Origin: Pseudopyrenochaeta lycopersici | Taxonomy: Eukaryota; Ascomycota; Dothideomycetes; Pleosporales; Pseudopyrenochaetaceae | Reading direction: 5' to 3' | DNA length: 64,000 bases | Assembly: GCA_003313425.1 (NCBI GenBank) | Contig: NHZP01000049.1 | Location: 299,784 to 363,783 of the forward strand | Shown: one piece after another, positions 47,015-59,021 of the stretch | Layout: every line of letters begins with the position of its first letter | How positions within the stretch are numbered: position 1 is the first letter of the stretch | Position numbers and translations under genes: made by a program | Notes under the pieces: generated by a model | Seen by the model: the letters and a program-made list of their open reading frames with translations, nothing else | Database searches by the model: none | What the model was told of the DNA's origin: nothing

Positions 47015-48649
47015 ATGACCACCCAACGACAGCCTGCAGTAGCTCAAAAGGAGGGTCGTGTCCTTCTTGCGTCTTAGGTGATTAATTTGAGACAGATAAA
47101 TAGTGTGCGCAGGGCTGCGGAGCTATTTAACGTTCCCTGATTGCTCCTTCGGCGGCGCCTCTAAGGCTGCTAGCCTCCTTTAACGATTAACGCACGAAAA
47201 CGTAAGCTATTGTCTACTGAGGAACAGAGCCTTATTTAATAGATACTGGAGCTTAATCGACGAGGCTTTCCGCCTTATATTATTGACGTACGTCAGATGG
47301 GAGACGCCCTTCTCGCCGCACGAGGCCAGCAGCCTCCTCTACCTCCTCTTAGCAAGAACTGGGTCTGTCGTTTTGTTAAGGCTCAGTTAGAGCTTCAGAC
47401 AAAGTGGAACCGCAAATTCTACTCACAGCGCGCAAAATGTAAGGATCCTATAAAGATAAACGCCTGGTATAGCCTTGTAAGGGACACGATTAAGACATAC
47501 GGGATAGCTGCTAAGGATACCTATAACTTTGATGAGACTGGGTTTATAATGGGTATCGCCTTAACGTTAAAGGTTGTTACTAGCTCTGATACTATTGGAC
47601 GAGCAACTGTTGTACAGCCTAGCAACCGTGACTAGACAACGACAATTGAGTGTGTGAGCGCTGTAGGCTACGTACTGCCTCCCTTTATTATCCTTAAGGG
47701 CAAGGTCTACTAGGCGTCGTGGTATAGTCCTGAGCTTAAGCTGCCTAGCAACTAGAGTATTAGTATAAGCAATAACGGATAGATAACTAACAACCTTAGC
47801 CTTGCTTAGTTAAAGCATTTTAACGTTCTTACGGCCGCACGTACGATTAGAGGCTATCGCCTTCTTATACTAGACGGCTACAGCAGCCACGCAACGCCTG
47901 CGTTTAACACTTACTATGCAGAGAAGAATATTATTACCCTCTGCATGCCTCCTTATACGTCTCACAAGCTACAGCCTCTTAATATTAGTTGTTTCTTACC
48001 TCTTAAGATAGCGTACGGACAAGCAATAGACAGGCTTACGCGCTAACAGGTGCAGTTTATTAATAAGGACGAGTTTCTCTATATATATCCTTAGATACGT
48101 ATAACTGTTTTCTTAACCTTAAACATCCTTAGAGGCTTTCAGGCGACAGGCTTAGTCCCGTTTTATCCTGAACGCGTCCTATCAACGCTAATAGTTGTCC
48201 GTACACCGTCTCCTCCACAGATAGTAGCCACGGCTGAGGCTGTTTGGACAACAGAAACGCCTCATACCACTGATCAACTTGATCAACAGGCCCGCCTCGT
48301 ACGTAAGCTCCTTTAACGTCAATCACAGAGCCCCTTAAGCAAGGCTCTCGCTCAGCTTGTCAAAGGCTGTCAGCTAGCTATAAACTCAGCTACGATCTTA
48401 GCAGAGGAAAACAGTAAACTTCGTGCCTTAAACACGCGTTTACGACGTAGGAAGGACAAACAGCGATAATATATTACAGCTAGAGGGGCTTTACAGGTTA
48501 AGGTAGGTCGTGCGTTAGCTGTGGCTGCTGAAATAGCCTCAAACTTAAGGGTGGAGGGTAAGGCTTCTTGGCCTCGGCAACGAGCACTACCAACCTGCAG
48601 CAAATGTGGGGTTTAGGGTCATAATCGCACCTCGTGTAGACAGAGATAG
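47015..48649 (+). pseudogene. Fot1/pogo transposase with C-terminal zinc knuckle (pogo2)
   Basis: One frame of 545 codons runs from ATG 47015 to TAG 48647 without frameshift but with about 16 premature stops, nearly all TAG/TAA at former Gln/Trp. In order: N-terminal helix-turn-helix (SVRRAAELFNVP), CENP-B-like second DNA-binding block (LSKNWVCRFVKAQLELQTKW), first catalytic motif YNFDETGFIMG, second LLILDGYSSHATPAF (His of DGHSSH now Tyr), third LQPLNISCF (Asp now Asn), then PFYPERVL and a charged coil. Near the end CSKCGV*GHNRTSC is a CCHC zinc knuckle, which is not a standard part of pogo transposases. The longest uninterrupted part is 47297-47635. Start chosen because this is the first ATG in frame after the left TIR. 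Confidence 0.88.
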
Positions 48650-48732
48650 AGAATGCTATTACTATATTTACTAGTAAATTTACTGCGTAGTTGTCGCGTT
48701 ATCGTGTGTTAAGATCCGCCTGTTTTGATAAG

Positions 48733-48838
48733 GTGGGCCGGCGAGTGGTGTTGGCCGGCGAGTGGTGTTGGCCGGCGAGTGGTGTTGGCCGGCGAGTGGT
48801 GTTGGCCGGCGAGTGGTGTTGGCCGGCGAGTGGTGGAA
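48733..48838 (-). repeat. Six tandem 17-bp iterons at the right end of pogo2
   Basis: Six head-to-tail copies of GGCCGGCGAGTGGTGTT, the reverse complement of the two left-end iterons. Nearly identical to each other. Likely transposase-binding sites. Confidence 0.9.
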
Positions 48839-49659
48839 CACGTTAGCTAAACTTAAGAGACTAATTTCTTAAAGATATAGTGTTAAGACCTAAGCGCCTA
48901 TAACGTAAAAAGAAGGAATATTAAGATTATTATAAAAAGATTTATTAAGAGGAAATTAAAGAAGATAACTTTATACTAATATAAGACTTAGCTAAAGATA
49001 TTAATATATTAAGAGATAAGAAGCTTATAAGTAGATAGCTAAGACTATATAAAGTCTTTTATACTAACTAAAAGAGAAGTAACTATTAACTTATAGACTT
49101 TAATAGTACGTAATTTAGAAATACTATCTTAAAATAGAGACTTAAACTATAGATACTTTAAGATAAAAGTAAGGTTACTTAGAAGTATTAAGGCTGCGTA
49201 AAGTTATAAGATCTTTTATTATAACATATTAAAGCTAACCTTTTACTACAACTTACTTAATTTAATAACTCTTAAGATAATAAGTTTATAGTTATTAAGA
49301 ATCTTAACTAAGACGCGATTTAGTTATAAGAAATAGAGAATAATTCTCTTATAAACTTAGATTTATCTAAAGATATAATATAGCTAACTACGCGCAGCTA
49401 TCCTATTATTATACTTAGATCTTTAAAATAGACTAAGAGATAATAATATACTTAAATACCTAATTTAGAAATTAATTCTAACTTAGAAGATAAGCTTACT
49501 TAAGCCTAAAAGACAGGCTTTAATCTTAAAGTAGAGGAGAGGCTGCATTTCTTTTATTAAATTTTCGTATACCTTTATATATTTAGTATTATATATACGC
49601 AGCGTAACCTCCTAAGTATATAAAAATAAGTAAAAATTAAATAAAATATTATTTAGAGT

Positions 49660-52240
49660 TACTAGGAGGTTAATCTCCTTGCTACGTAACTAAAAATAGT
49701 AGAGAACCTAGGGTATTAAAGAATCTAGCTAATTAGTAATTACTAAGTAAGCTTAGTAAGACTTACTAAAATCTAATTAGCTAGATAACTTAATATCTAC
49801 GCTAATAGTAGTAATATAACTATAAGATTATGGAGTAATAATTTAATAATATAAAATTAATGTAAGGAGGTAGAAGATAAGATAATTAATATTTTTAAGT
49901 GTAAAAGTAAGTTTATAAGTTGCGTTTAGTAGTAAGATAAGACCTACTTAAGAAATGTTCTTAAGTAGCCTACCCTTAAGAGGACCTACTATACTAGCTA
50001 ATTAGGTAATAAAAGAGAGTTAAAATAATAGTAACTTTACCTTTTTACTATATTAATAAGCCTTAGCAAAGCCTTTAAGTAAAGTTAAGGAGGAAAAGAT
50101 ACTTTCTACTACTTAAACTCTCTCTAAATCTTAAGCTTGTAGTTACTCTTATAAAACCTAAGTTTCTCCTTCTTACTTCTTATTACTATCTATTAAAACT
50201 TTCTAAGGTAGATATATAAGTACCTCTTAGGTATAAACTTTAAGTAATATTATAGCTACTTTAGATACCTACATAGCCTAGGAAGCGTCTACTCCTACTA
50301 TTAAACTTAAATCCTTAACTAACTATAACTATAATTAAGCCTGCGCTAATAGAGATTATGTAATTTACTAGTAAAGAAGCTATTAAAGACTATAGAACTA
50401 AGCTTAAGTATTATAGTAATATTAAAGTCCCTTAGTACGTAAGGATTATAGTAGACGCTTAGGTTTAAAGCTTACTAAAAGTCTCGCCTATTAAATAGAA
50501 GGGTATAGTAGATAATTAGATAGTAGCCTTAGTAACTTACTTTAATAAGACTTTAACCCTTATTATTATAACTAGAGAATTTCTTAAAGAAAGACTAAGC
50601 CTAATATTATAATATAGAGGTATTACTACTTTTAAATAATAATATCTTATACTTAAGGATATAGAGACTTATAAGAAAAAGAAGAAAAAAGAGATAGAGA
50701 GCGCGTTTACTTATCTAGATAAATACTATTAGTATATACTAAAGTAAGTTCTTATTTTATATTCTATTTAAGTATTATACTTATACTCTAGCGTAATAGT
50801 AGTCTAATAGTTATTACGTAAAGTCTTACTAAATAACCCTACTCTCTTCTTTAATATAGCTCTTTACTATTAATAATAATCTATAAAAATAAGATAAGAT
50901 AAATTTATTAATATTACTAACTAAGAAGAAGTATATTAGTGGATAGCTAATATACTAGCTTAAATAAAGAAGTAGTATAAAGATAGTAACGCTAAGTTAC
51001 GTAGTATTATTAATAAGTATAAGATACCTACTTCTAAGATTATAGCTAATAATATAGACACGCGCTCTAAAGAAGAGTACATGAACTAGATATTCTAGAT
51101 AGAGGTAATTAAATAGTATAAAAAGTAATTATATATAGAGATAAAGCTTCCTCTAAATATAACTATTCTACCTAAGTAGCTATAAGAGAATTATTTTAGG
51201 TATTATAAGTAGACTAAGTTACTTCTTTCTACTACTAGTAATAGTAAGAATGATTCTATAACTAAGGCTAGTGTCTAGATAATAGCTTTAGTAATAACTA
51301 CCTCTAAATATACTAGAAGCTAAAGCCTTACTACTTTATTAAATATTAGAGAGTATATATAAGTTATTAAGCCTTCTAGTCTTAGTTACTAATATATAAG
51401 TAAAGAATTTAGAGGTAATATCTAGAATACGCTAGAGAAGCTAGGTAAGCCGTAAATAGATAGGCTGTCTATTATAGCTAAAAGTATTTAAGAAATCTAG
51501 CTAAAAGAATAATATTTAAGAAGAAATAGGCGTACTTAATAATAAGTTAAGGTAGTAAAAGCCTTTTAAGAGAAATTCTATCTTAGGTAGTATTAGAGAT
51601 TTCCTTCTACGCAGCCTCTTACTCTAGATAAGATTTACGTAAGAGACTTAGAGTTAGTAAGGTAGTTATATAAAAAGTTAGAAATACTACTAGTAATACT
51701 AGATAATAGTATTAATATTTAAGACTTAATTAAAGATGATATCTTACTTAAGACTAGCATTGTAGTAAAATTATATAAGAGATATAACTATATAAATAAA
51801 TAGTCTACTCTAGTTAAGATAACTACGTTACTTATTTCTAGGAAGCTAAATAATAGTAAGCGCGTTTAGCTAATTAATACTTAGTATTAAGAGTATATAA
51901 ATTTTAGTACTCTTAAGGATAAGTAGAGTAGTTAGGTATTAAACTATTATAGAGTATACTAGTAATATTACTATTATATAGCTAGAAAGATAGGTCTACT
52001 TACTTAAAGCCTTAGTATTTTAAATATAGTTTAGCTACTTAAGATACTATACTATTTTTAAGATTAATAAGGTTAGCTTTAATTAAACCTAGTAACTTAA
52101 GTTCTATTCTTGGCTTTATTTGAAGGAGACTATACGTATTAAGACCCAAAGAGCTATTATTATTACTTAGTAAAAGCTTAAGTTTAAATTAACTAAGTAT
52201 TAGGACTAGTTCTATAGGGTTATAGCCTAGTCCTTGGGGT
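49660..52240 (+). pseudogene. Unidentified RIP-mutated region with a long plus-strand reading frame
   Basis: From about 50340 to 52130 the plus strand can be read, ignoring RIP stops, as roughly 600 residues without an obvious frameshift (FTSKEAIKDYRTKLKYYSN, later TREFLKERLSLILQYRGI). It is Lys/Gln/Ile-rich with helical character, and no catalytic motif or zinc knuckle was found. It might be a gag-like ORF of another retroelement or the 3' ORF of G3. The part 49660-50330 has no assignable frame. A ~60-bp segment near 49725-49790 resembles 43005-43072 in G3. Confidence 0.3.
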
Positions 52241-52503
52241 TGTTGGGGTTAGATAGGCATAAAGGAGTTCAATAAGGGATAATAGGGTTGCATTCGTGAC
52301 TAGAAGGATCGCTGCCGTACAGGCAGGATCCTAAGGGGCTTTTATGTTCCTCTTACCCTGCACCTGGGACCAGTCGGGCCAAAGGAGGTCAACCCCGCCT
52401 TTGATAGCCCTAATCTGGCCTATTGTAGGCTAAACTAGCCGAGTATGCCTTAGGTACACTAGACTCGTCAGCTAGTCCAGTTAGGTGTTATTAGCTCCTA
52501 ACA
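52241..52503 (-). repeat. G4 3' LTR
   Basis: TGTTGGGG...TCCTAACA, 263 bp, moderately RIP-mutated. The length is set by the TG/CA ends and the adjacent polypurine tract, because the partner LTR is not in the window. Confidence 0.6.
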
Positions 52504-52517
52504 TTATCCTCCCTCTT
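52504..52517 (-). promoter_or_regulatory. G4 polypurine tract
   Basis: The minus strand reads AAGAGGGAGGATAA directly before the 3' LTR. Confidence 0.65.
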
Positions 52518-52748
52518 AGATGAAGACGTCTCGTCTCGTCCTAAGAAGATAGCTATGTAACTTAGTTATCCCTTATAAGGGCTATATTAGCGTAACCTAG
52601 CTAAATATAGCGCATATAAGGGTAAAAGAGGGTTGTAATTAGTAAATAGGCGTAGTAGCCTATACTGCCAGGTAATCTATAGGTAAACCTAGGCAAGAGA
52701 AGGTTCTAGACTTTTACGTATGCACAGTCCTTCCGCACGGACTATAGG

Positions 52749-54240
52749 TATATAAGGCCTACATCCTCTCTCTTTCTTATACTCTACTCCTATTTTAAAG
52801 ATTTTTTAGTAAGTCCCTCTTTAGCTAAATCTATATAAATTCCCTTAATTTACTATAGTTTAGGCTATATTAGGCTAATTTAGCTTAATAAGGCCTAAAA
52901 GACTATAGAAAAGGGCAAGTTTATATAGAATGCAGCTAACCTAACTATTTAGAGCTAGTTACAGGTATTCTGTCCTACTTTAGCTTATATTTAGCTTAAT
53001 CTTTTCCTTTCTTACTTAGTCTAGACTATTTTAGCCTAATTTAGTATAATAGTTACTATAGATTACTAGCGTTACCTAGAAGACTTCTCTACTACTAGAG
53101 TAGCTACTATCTTACCCTATATTTAATACATTACTGCTTAGGCTAAGGGTTCGTCTAATTCTTACTATATTTTCTTGCCTACTACCTATCCTTAGGCGTT
53201 TCTTTATACTAAAGGGCATTAATATAAGCAGTATAAGCGTTACTACTCTACCTTTACTAATTACTTTACTATAAGTACTATTTCTAGCTTAAAATAGGCT
53301 GTAACTAGCTAGATTAGGCTAGATTAGCTAATTCTAGGTTATAAGTACCTAGAGATAATAACTTTCACGAGCTCTTAGTTATTATTAGCTAATATTCCTG
53401 TGTTACCTTTAGAAAGAGCCCTCCTCTCCCTAGACTAGGCTGCACTACCCTATTATTAGCTAATAATACCTAGATTACTATTAAAGAGGCTAGGCGTAAT
53501 CTTATAGATCCTTATAATAAACTTATTACCTCTATCTACTAGTAAGTAGCTACTTTTAGCCTATTCTAGGCTAAAATTAGAGAGGAGGGTGCATAGCTAA
53601 CATGTTTTTTAGCCTGTACTACCTATATTCTAATAGCTATACCTTCTATAGTAGTACTTTATTAGATCCTAAGACTATAGGTACTTCTATATATTCTAAG
53701 GGTTATTCTAGAGTAAAAGACACTATTATTACTAAGAATATAGCTTAGAAGCGTAAGTTAGTAGAAGTTTCTAGTAAGGAAGCTAACTTTGCGCCCTCTA
53801 AGGCTATAAGTGCCTCTATTTAGGCTATAATAGCCTAATTTATCCTTTACTAACCTAATACCCTCTAGAAAAAATAGAACGTACGTATTACTACTATTAA
53901 AGGCCCTTAAACTGCCTATTAGATTTATAATAATTACTAAAAGCTTACTAAACTCTCTAATAAGAAGGCTGCAGCCCTAAAGGAGCTAAACTAGGCTAGA
54001 AAGGCTTTAAATAGCGCTAAAACTACTACTACTATAGAAAAATAGCAGACTAAGGTAGATAATTAGAAAGCTGTTATTAAGGCAGCTTAGGCTAAACTTA
54101 ATAAGCTTATTAATAGGTAATTTTAGCTATAATCTAGTTAATTAGAGTATAATAGGCTAGAATAACATAGAGAACTAGCTTAGTTTAGCATAAAAATAGT
54201 AGTTTTAGTTATCTAGCGTTCGGTCTAGGTGCATTTTTAG
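52749..54240 (+). pseudogene. Antisense reading region in G4 with TATA box and coiled-coil frame
   Basis: On the strand opposite to pol, TATATAAGG (52749-52757) is followed by a CT-rich leader, a usual fungal promoter layout. A plus-strand frame from about 53608 to 54240 contains KRKLVEVSSKEANFAPSKA and then a Lys/Ala/Gln-rich helical stretch (KKAAALKELN, KAVIKAA, AKLNKLINR) with RIP stops. It occupies the same place, between chromodomain and 3' LTR, as the antisense genes of G1 and G2, but no Zn2Cys6 spacing is visible, so homology to them is not shown. Confidence 0.4.
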
Positions 54241-54599
54241 ATTTAATACCTCCTCCCTAGCTTTTAATAGCCCTTCTTCTACCTTTTATAGTATCTTAAT
54301 AGTATTTTAGATAATATAATCTCTTCTAGCTTAGAATAGGCCTATTTAGCCTACTAGGTACTTTATAAGGTATAATATACTATATATCCCTAAGATTACC
54401 CTAGATTACGTCTTTCTAGGCTATAATAGGCTAGATAATAAGCATACAGGAGATACTTTAGTAGTTGCAGCGCCATTAAACACCTTAGAAAAACCTTTTT
54501 AGGGAAAATTTATAAGGTAAAGGTAGCTAAGTTATCCTTTTTCTAGTATCCCTAGCATTATTCTTTCTTAATTATCCCCCTCTTTTCAGTTATTATCTG

Positions 54600-57500
54600 C
54601 AATAACTTAGGGTATCCTCTATTAATCTGCGCCTTTTTATGCTAGTTTAGGTCCTAATAGGGCTCTAAGTCCTCTTCTAGAACGCTTTAAGCGTATTACT
54701 AGAAATATTAGTTACTACTTCTGAGGTATTATCTTTATTAGGGTAGTGTTTCTATTTAATTAGATATTCCTATTAGCCTTTTTAGTTGCGCTTATAATTA
54801 ACTATTCTTTTTACCTTATAAATATTATTACTATAGCTGTAGAGAGTATCTATAAGTAGGTCTTTAGGGTGTTATATTAAACCCTTTTTAATGTATAGGT
54901 TTAATAGTAAGGCGTAAAAAACTAGGTAGGCCCCTTTTAGCCCTAGATAGTCTACCTTATACGTAGATAGGCTATATTAGGCTATAATAGTTCTAGGTCT
55001 AGAGTATTTCTAGTTAAGTTTCTTTTTTAGCTTTAATAACTTAATGTTTTAGTTAGATACTAGTACTTAGTTTCTAACCTTAAATTTAGCTAGTAATTAT
55101 TTCTTATTAGCATACCTTTTATAGTATTTATTTACAGCTTTAATCTCTTTTTAACACTTTTTCTAGATATTAATAATATAAGCTGCAATATCCCTTCTAA
55201 GGGGTAACTCTCCCTCTTCTAAGGGAGATTTAGGCTATTCTAGCCCTATTAGGTCTATTCTATAGTTTACACAGAATAGAGTGTCCTTTATAGTTAAATA
55301 TACGCTATTATTATAGGCAAATTCCCCTATAGACAGCTATAAAGCCTAATTATCTTACTCTAGGTTATAATAATACTAAAGGTACTACTCTAGAGTCTAA
55401 TTTTACCTTTCTATCTAACTATTAGTCTATAGATAGTAGGTAGACGTTAAAACCCTCTTTAAATTAAGGTAATAGTTAAACGTCTTCTAGTGCTTTAAGT
55501 TTATTAAAGAACCTCTATTAGAGATAATTGTTTATAGTGCTCTATAAAGTCTAATAACTTCGCGTAGCTAGGCCTAGGCTAGGTCCTGCCTATCTTAATT
55601 ACCCCTTACTAGGACGTAATAGGCTATTTTAGTTAGCTTATCTATAATTACTAATATTACGTTATAAACTAACTCTTAGAACTTGCTTAGAGGTAATTCT
55701 GTAATAAAATCTATTATAATAGTCTCCTACGCACGCGTAGGGGCTATAAGTAGATATAATAGACTATAAGGCTTCTACTTTACTACTATTAACTTTCTAT
55801 AATATAGGCAGTTATTATAGTAAGTAGCTACGTCCTTAGCTATCCCTAGCTAGGTATATTAGCGAGACAACTTCTTAAGTGTCCTCCTTACGCTAAAATA
55901 TCCTGCTATTAGGTTATTATAACATCCTGCAAGGGCCGCCGCCTTTTCTTAGTCTATTTTAAGGACTTTTTAGCAGGATTAGGCTGTTCTGGCCCTAATT
56001 AGGCTGTTCTTGTCCTTACCTACCTTAGTTTCCGCTAAGGAGACCTTATTACTGCCCTCTGTTCCTTTAGGCTTATCCTTGTTATTCTCTCTGCGCCTAA
56101 GGTCTATTTTAACTTATTAAAACTTATATAGAGCTTCCTGCAGATCTACTCCCTTAGCGCTAGAACAAGTAATAGCTGCTAACAATAGATAGTCCTTATC
56201 TAGCCTTTTTATTAGCAATCTCTGCAGGGGCTCTACAAACGCCTAATTATACTTTAAGGCTAGGGTTTAAAGCTTAGCTATATAGTCTAGGCGTCTAGAT
56301 AGACTGTCTACAGGATTTGTTACCCCTAGCCTATATTCTAGAGTAAAATTAAACTTAGTTAACGCTAAGTATAACCTTACTTATTAGTAATTTAGGGCTT
56401 TAGTTTCTATAAACTATTTTAGGTTTATATAGTTAGTCTATAGTTTAAATAAGGTTCTAACTAAGTAATAGCGCTAGTGTGCTAGACTTTTTATAATAGC
56501 TAGCAGTTCTTAATTATGTACCTTATAATTATACTCTGCTTAAGCTAGTTTGCGAGAATAGAAGTCTACTAGCCTCTATACACCTGATTTTCTCTTATTT
56601 AGCTTAAATTAGGATAGAATGCCTGCAATTACGCCGCTTAAGGTATTAGTCTTAACCCTAGTCCTTTAGTTCCTTTTAAAGTAAGCTAGGATTAGGGCCT
56701 CTAGGAATGCAGCCTTAAGCTTTCTAAAGGCTTTCCTAGCGTCTTATCCTATCTCTAGCTGTTAACCTTCCTCTTTCCCCTAAGAGGAGCTACCTTTAGC
56801 TGTATTTAGCCCTTTCTTAGTTAAAGTAGTTAATAGTAGGGTAATATAAGAGAAGTTAGTAATAAAGCGTTAGTAGTAGTTTATAAAGCTAATAAACACG
56901 CAGACGTCCTAAACACTTATAGGCTCTAGCTATTTAGTAACTGTCTTAGCTTAATTTTTGTCTACTAATACTCCTTCTAGGGAAATTATATATTAAAGGA
57001 ATTCTATGCGCCTAGTGTGCTATTTATACTTTAAAAGTTTAATATAAAGCTTAAATTTACGCAATCTAGAGAGAATTTCCTAGACATTGCGGATATAATT
57101 TTCTTTTGTCCTAGAGTAGACGAGGATGTTATTAAGGTAGACTACGCAGGTAGTATTAACTAACCTACTAGAGCCTTATTTATATAAGCTTAAAATTAAG
57201 CTAGTGCGTTAGTTAACCTAAAAGAGACTATAGTATACTTAAAATAGCTGTATCTAGTGCAGAAAGCTGTTTTCTACTTGTTACCTCCTCTTATCCTAAT
57301 CCTATAGTAGGCGTCGCAGATATCTAGCTTAGAATACTACTTAGCAGCTACTAATTACTCTAAGGACTCTATAATAAGAGGTAAAGAGTAATAATTCTTA
57401 ATAGTAATCTTGTTTAGGCTTCTATAGTCTACACAAAGGCGTAAACTACTATCTTTTTTCTTAGTAAAGAGGATAAGGGCTCCTGCAAGAGACCTTAAGC

Positions 57501-58815
57501 GCCTTATCTAGCCTTTTGCTAGCGACTCCTAGATATACTTTTATAGCACCTCTAGTTTAGTTACTAAGAGGTTGTATAGGAGCTGCTATAGTAGCTAAGT
57601 GCCTTCCTCTAGGTTAATAGCTAAATCCTTAGGTCTGTAGTCTAGTAAGAGGCTTGCAACCTCCTCTAAGCCTATATTAGCGTACTCTGCGTAGTCTTTA
57701 GGCATCTGTCCTATAATAGGCAAATCTAGGCTAGTCTAGCTAACTGTGCAGACAGTAAGCGCATATATATTAGTTTGTGCGCTGTAGAGAGTTCTTTTAA
57801 ATTCTTCCGCATCCTTAATTTTAACTTGCCTAAAGGGCTTAGTATTTCCTTCTTTAGAGCCCTAGAAAAGTATTCTACGCTAAGCATAGTTTAACTTAGG
57901 GTTAACTTAATTAATCTATAGTAGGCCTAGGTAGATTTTAAACCTTTTAATGTCTGCTATAATAAAAGGGACTAGTTCTACCTGTTTTCGCCCTCTTAAG
58001 TCTATTATAGCTACTTTTGCCCTTATAGTACTATAGATAGTTAAATCTTTGCTGCTAATACTTCTTACTAGGAAGTCTAGTGCAGGCTTAATAGCTAGGT
58101 CCTACTCCTTAGCTAAGACTACTAATAGGAGGTTAAGCTGTAACCCTCTATCTATAAGGGCCTTAATTTCCTTTAAGGTGCTAATTATAGTAACTACTGT
58201 TAATAACCTTACTTAAGGAGGATAAATAGCCTCTTATAGGGTCCCTTTCTTAGAAGTTTCCCTAAGGAGTTCTAGATAGGCCGCAAGGTAAGGTCCTAGT
58301 CCTTACAGCCCTTCTCTTTTCCCTTATTCTAAGTAGATAGGTCCTTTTCCTTAGTATTTAGCTTTAGATATTAAGGTTTATAATGTCCCTTCTTACTATA
58401 GAAGTAGCAGGTTCCTTTAACTATATTTAGGGCGAAAGGAGGCCTACTAGGTTTCTTTAGAAAATTTAGTTACCTTTTATCCCCCTTATACCTTTTATAA
58501 GGCTTTTTATCCTCTTCTAGGCTAAGTAAGGGTTTTCTGTCTATTCTCTAGGCTAGCGGGGCTGCAGGGACGTTAAGTTCCCTAAGATACCTAAAGATAA
58601 TGTTAGCTTATTCCTCTATCTAAGAGAGGGTCTCCCTCTCTTAGACTAGAATTTTTTTGTAGCCTTACTTATATCTCTTTAGTTAAGGATCTAAAGTAAT
58701 AGCTTTGCCTTAGGGTTATAGGGTAGGTTTTACCTAATTCCTCCTAATATTAGCATAAATAGTCTAATATAGCTGTAGGTATCTCTTTTAGGCCTTGCTA
58801 GTATATATTTACTAC
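54600..58815 (-). pseudogene. G4 gag-pol polyprotein, RIP-inactivated and truncated
   Basis: Zinc knuckle near 58380-58430 (CYFYSKKGHYK), reverse transcriptase with VVYLNNILVYSR near 57110-57150 (family YLDD), integrase around 55150-55950, and a chromodomain around 54680-54800 (EYLIK*KHYPNKDNTSEVV). The RT catalytic Asp pair is Asn-Asn. The gag start is cut off by copia2. It differs from G1/G2, but the domain order is the same. Confidence 0.78.
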
Positions 58816-59021
58816 TGTCAGATTCAAGGACTATTTAGCTTGATCTTTGATGAATTTTGATGATGAACGTGATTAATTAATTCTGTGTTCTCTCCGTTTT
58901 CTGCTTTTATGTGCCCCTCTGCCAAGTAGTTACACCTAAGAGTTTGTGCTACTATCTAGGATCTCGCAACTTAGAGATTAACACGTAACATCTAACACCC
59001 TATTAGGCTTTACATCTAACA
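58816..59021 (-). repeat. copia2 3' LTR
   Basis: Starts TGTCAG (RIP-like variant of the TGTTAG of the other copy) and ends CATCTAACA. An internal CATCTAACA at about 58989-58997 could be mistaken for the end, but the match to the right copy continues past it. Confidence 0.82.

Larger units (their letters stand above)
46933..48843 (+). mobile_element. pogo-superfamily transposon (pogo2), youngest-looking DNA element
   Basis: The ends are ACGTGTTCCACCA and its reverse complement, flanked by TA (46931-46932, 48844-48845); 1911 bp. It inserted in the G3 integrase region. It retains many CpA sites, so RIP is lighter than in its host. Iterons CACTCGCCGGCC: two at the left end (46944, 46961), six at the right end. 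Confidence 0.92.
25650..49650 (+). mobile_element. Degenerate Ty3/gypsy element G3, in three pieces
   Basis: The pieces are ~25650-26917, 42072-46930 and 48846-~49650; removing pogo1 and pogo2 at their TA duplications makes them continuous. Gag-like and protease-like sequence precedes a reverse transcriptase at about 44780-45080 (DSKDITTFYTLV..., LFIDNI where FIDDI is expected), RNase H at about 45380-45560 (VVVDASKEGVGASLKW), and an integrase at about 46090-46930 (VDSGPNFKKVVKAF) whose C-terminal part (FIKRKLKK) resumes after pogo2. The RT is of a different gypsy lineage from G1/G2. No LTR pair could be matched, so the ends are approximate. Heavily RIP-mutated throughout. Confidence 0.65.

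Noticed and set aside
47297..47635. A stand-alone 112-residue protein
   Set aside because: It is only the longest stop-free part of the 545-codon pogo2 transposase frame.
48733..48838. Regular 17-bp direct repeats resembling a small CRISPR-like array
   Set aside because: There are no spacers between units, the reverse complement occurs at the other end of the same transposon, and the genome is eukaryotic; they are transposon iterons.
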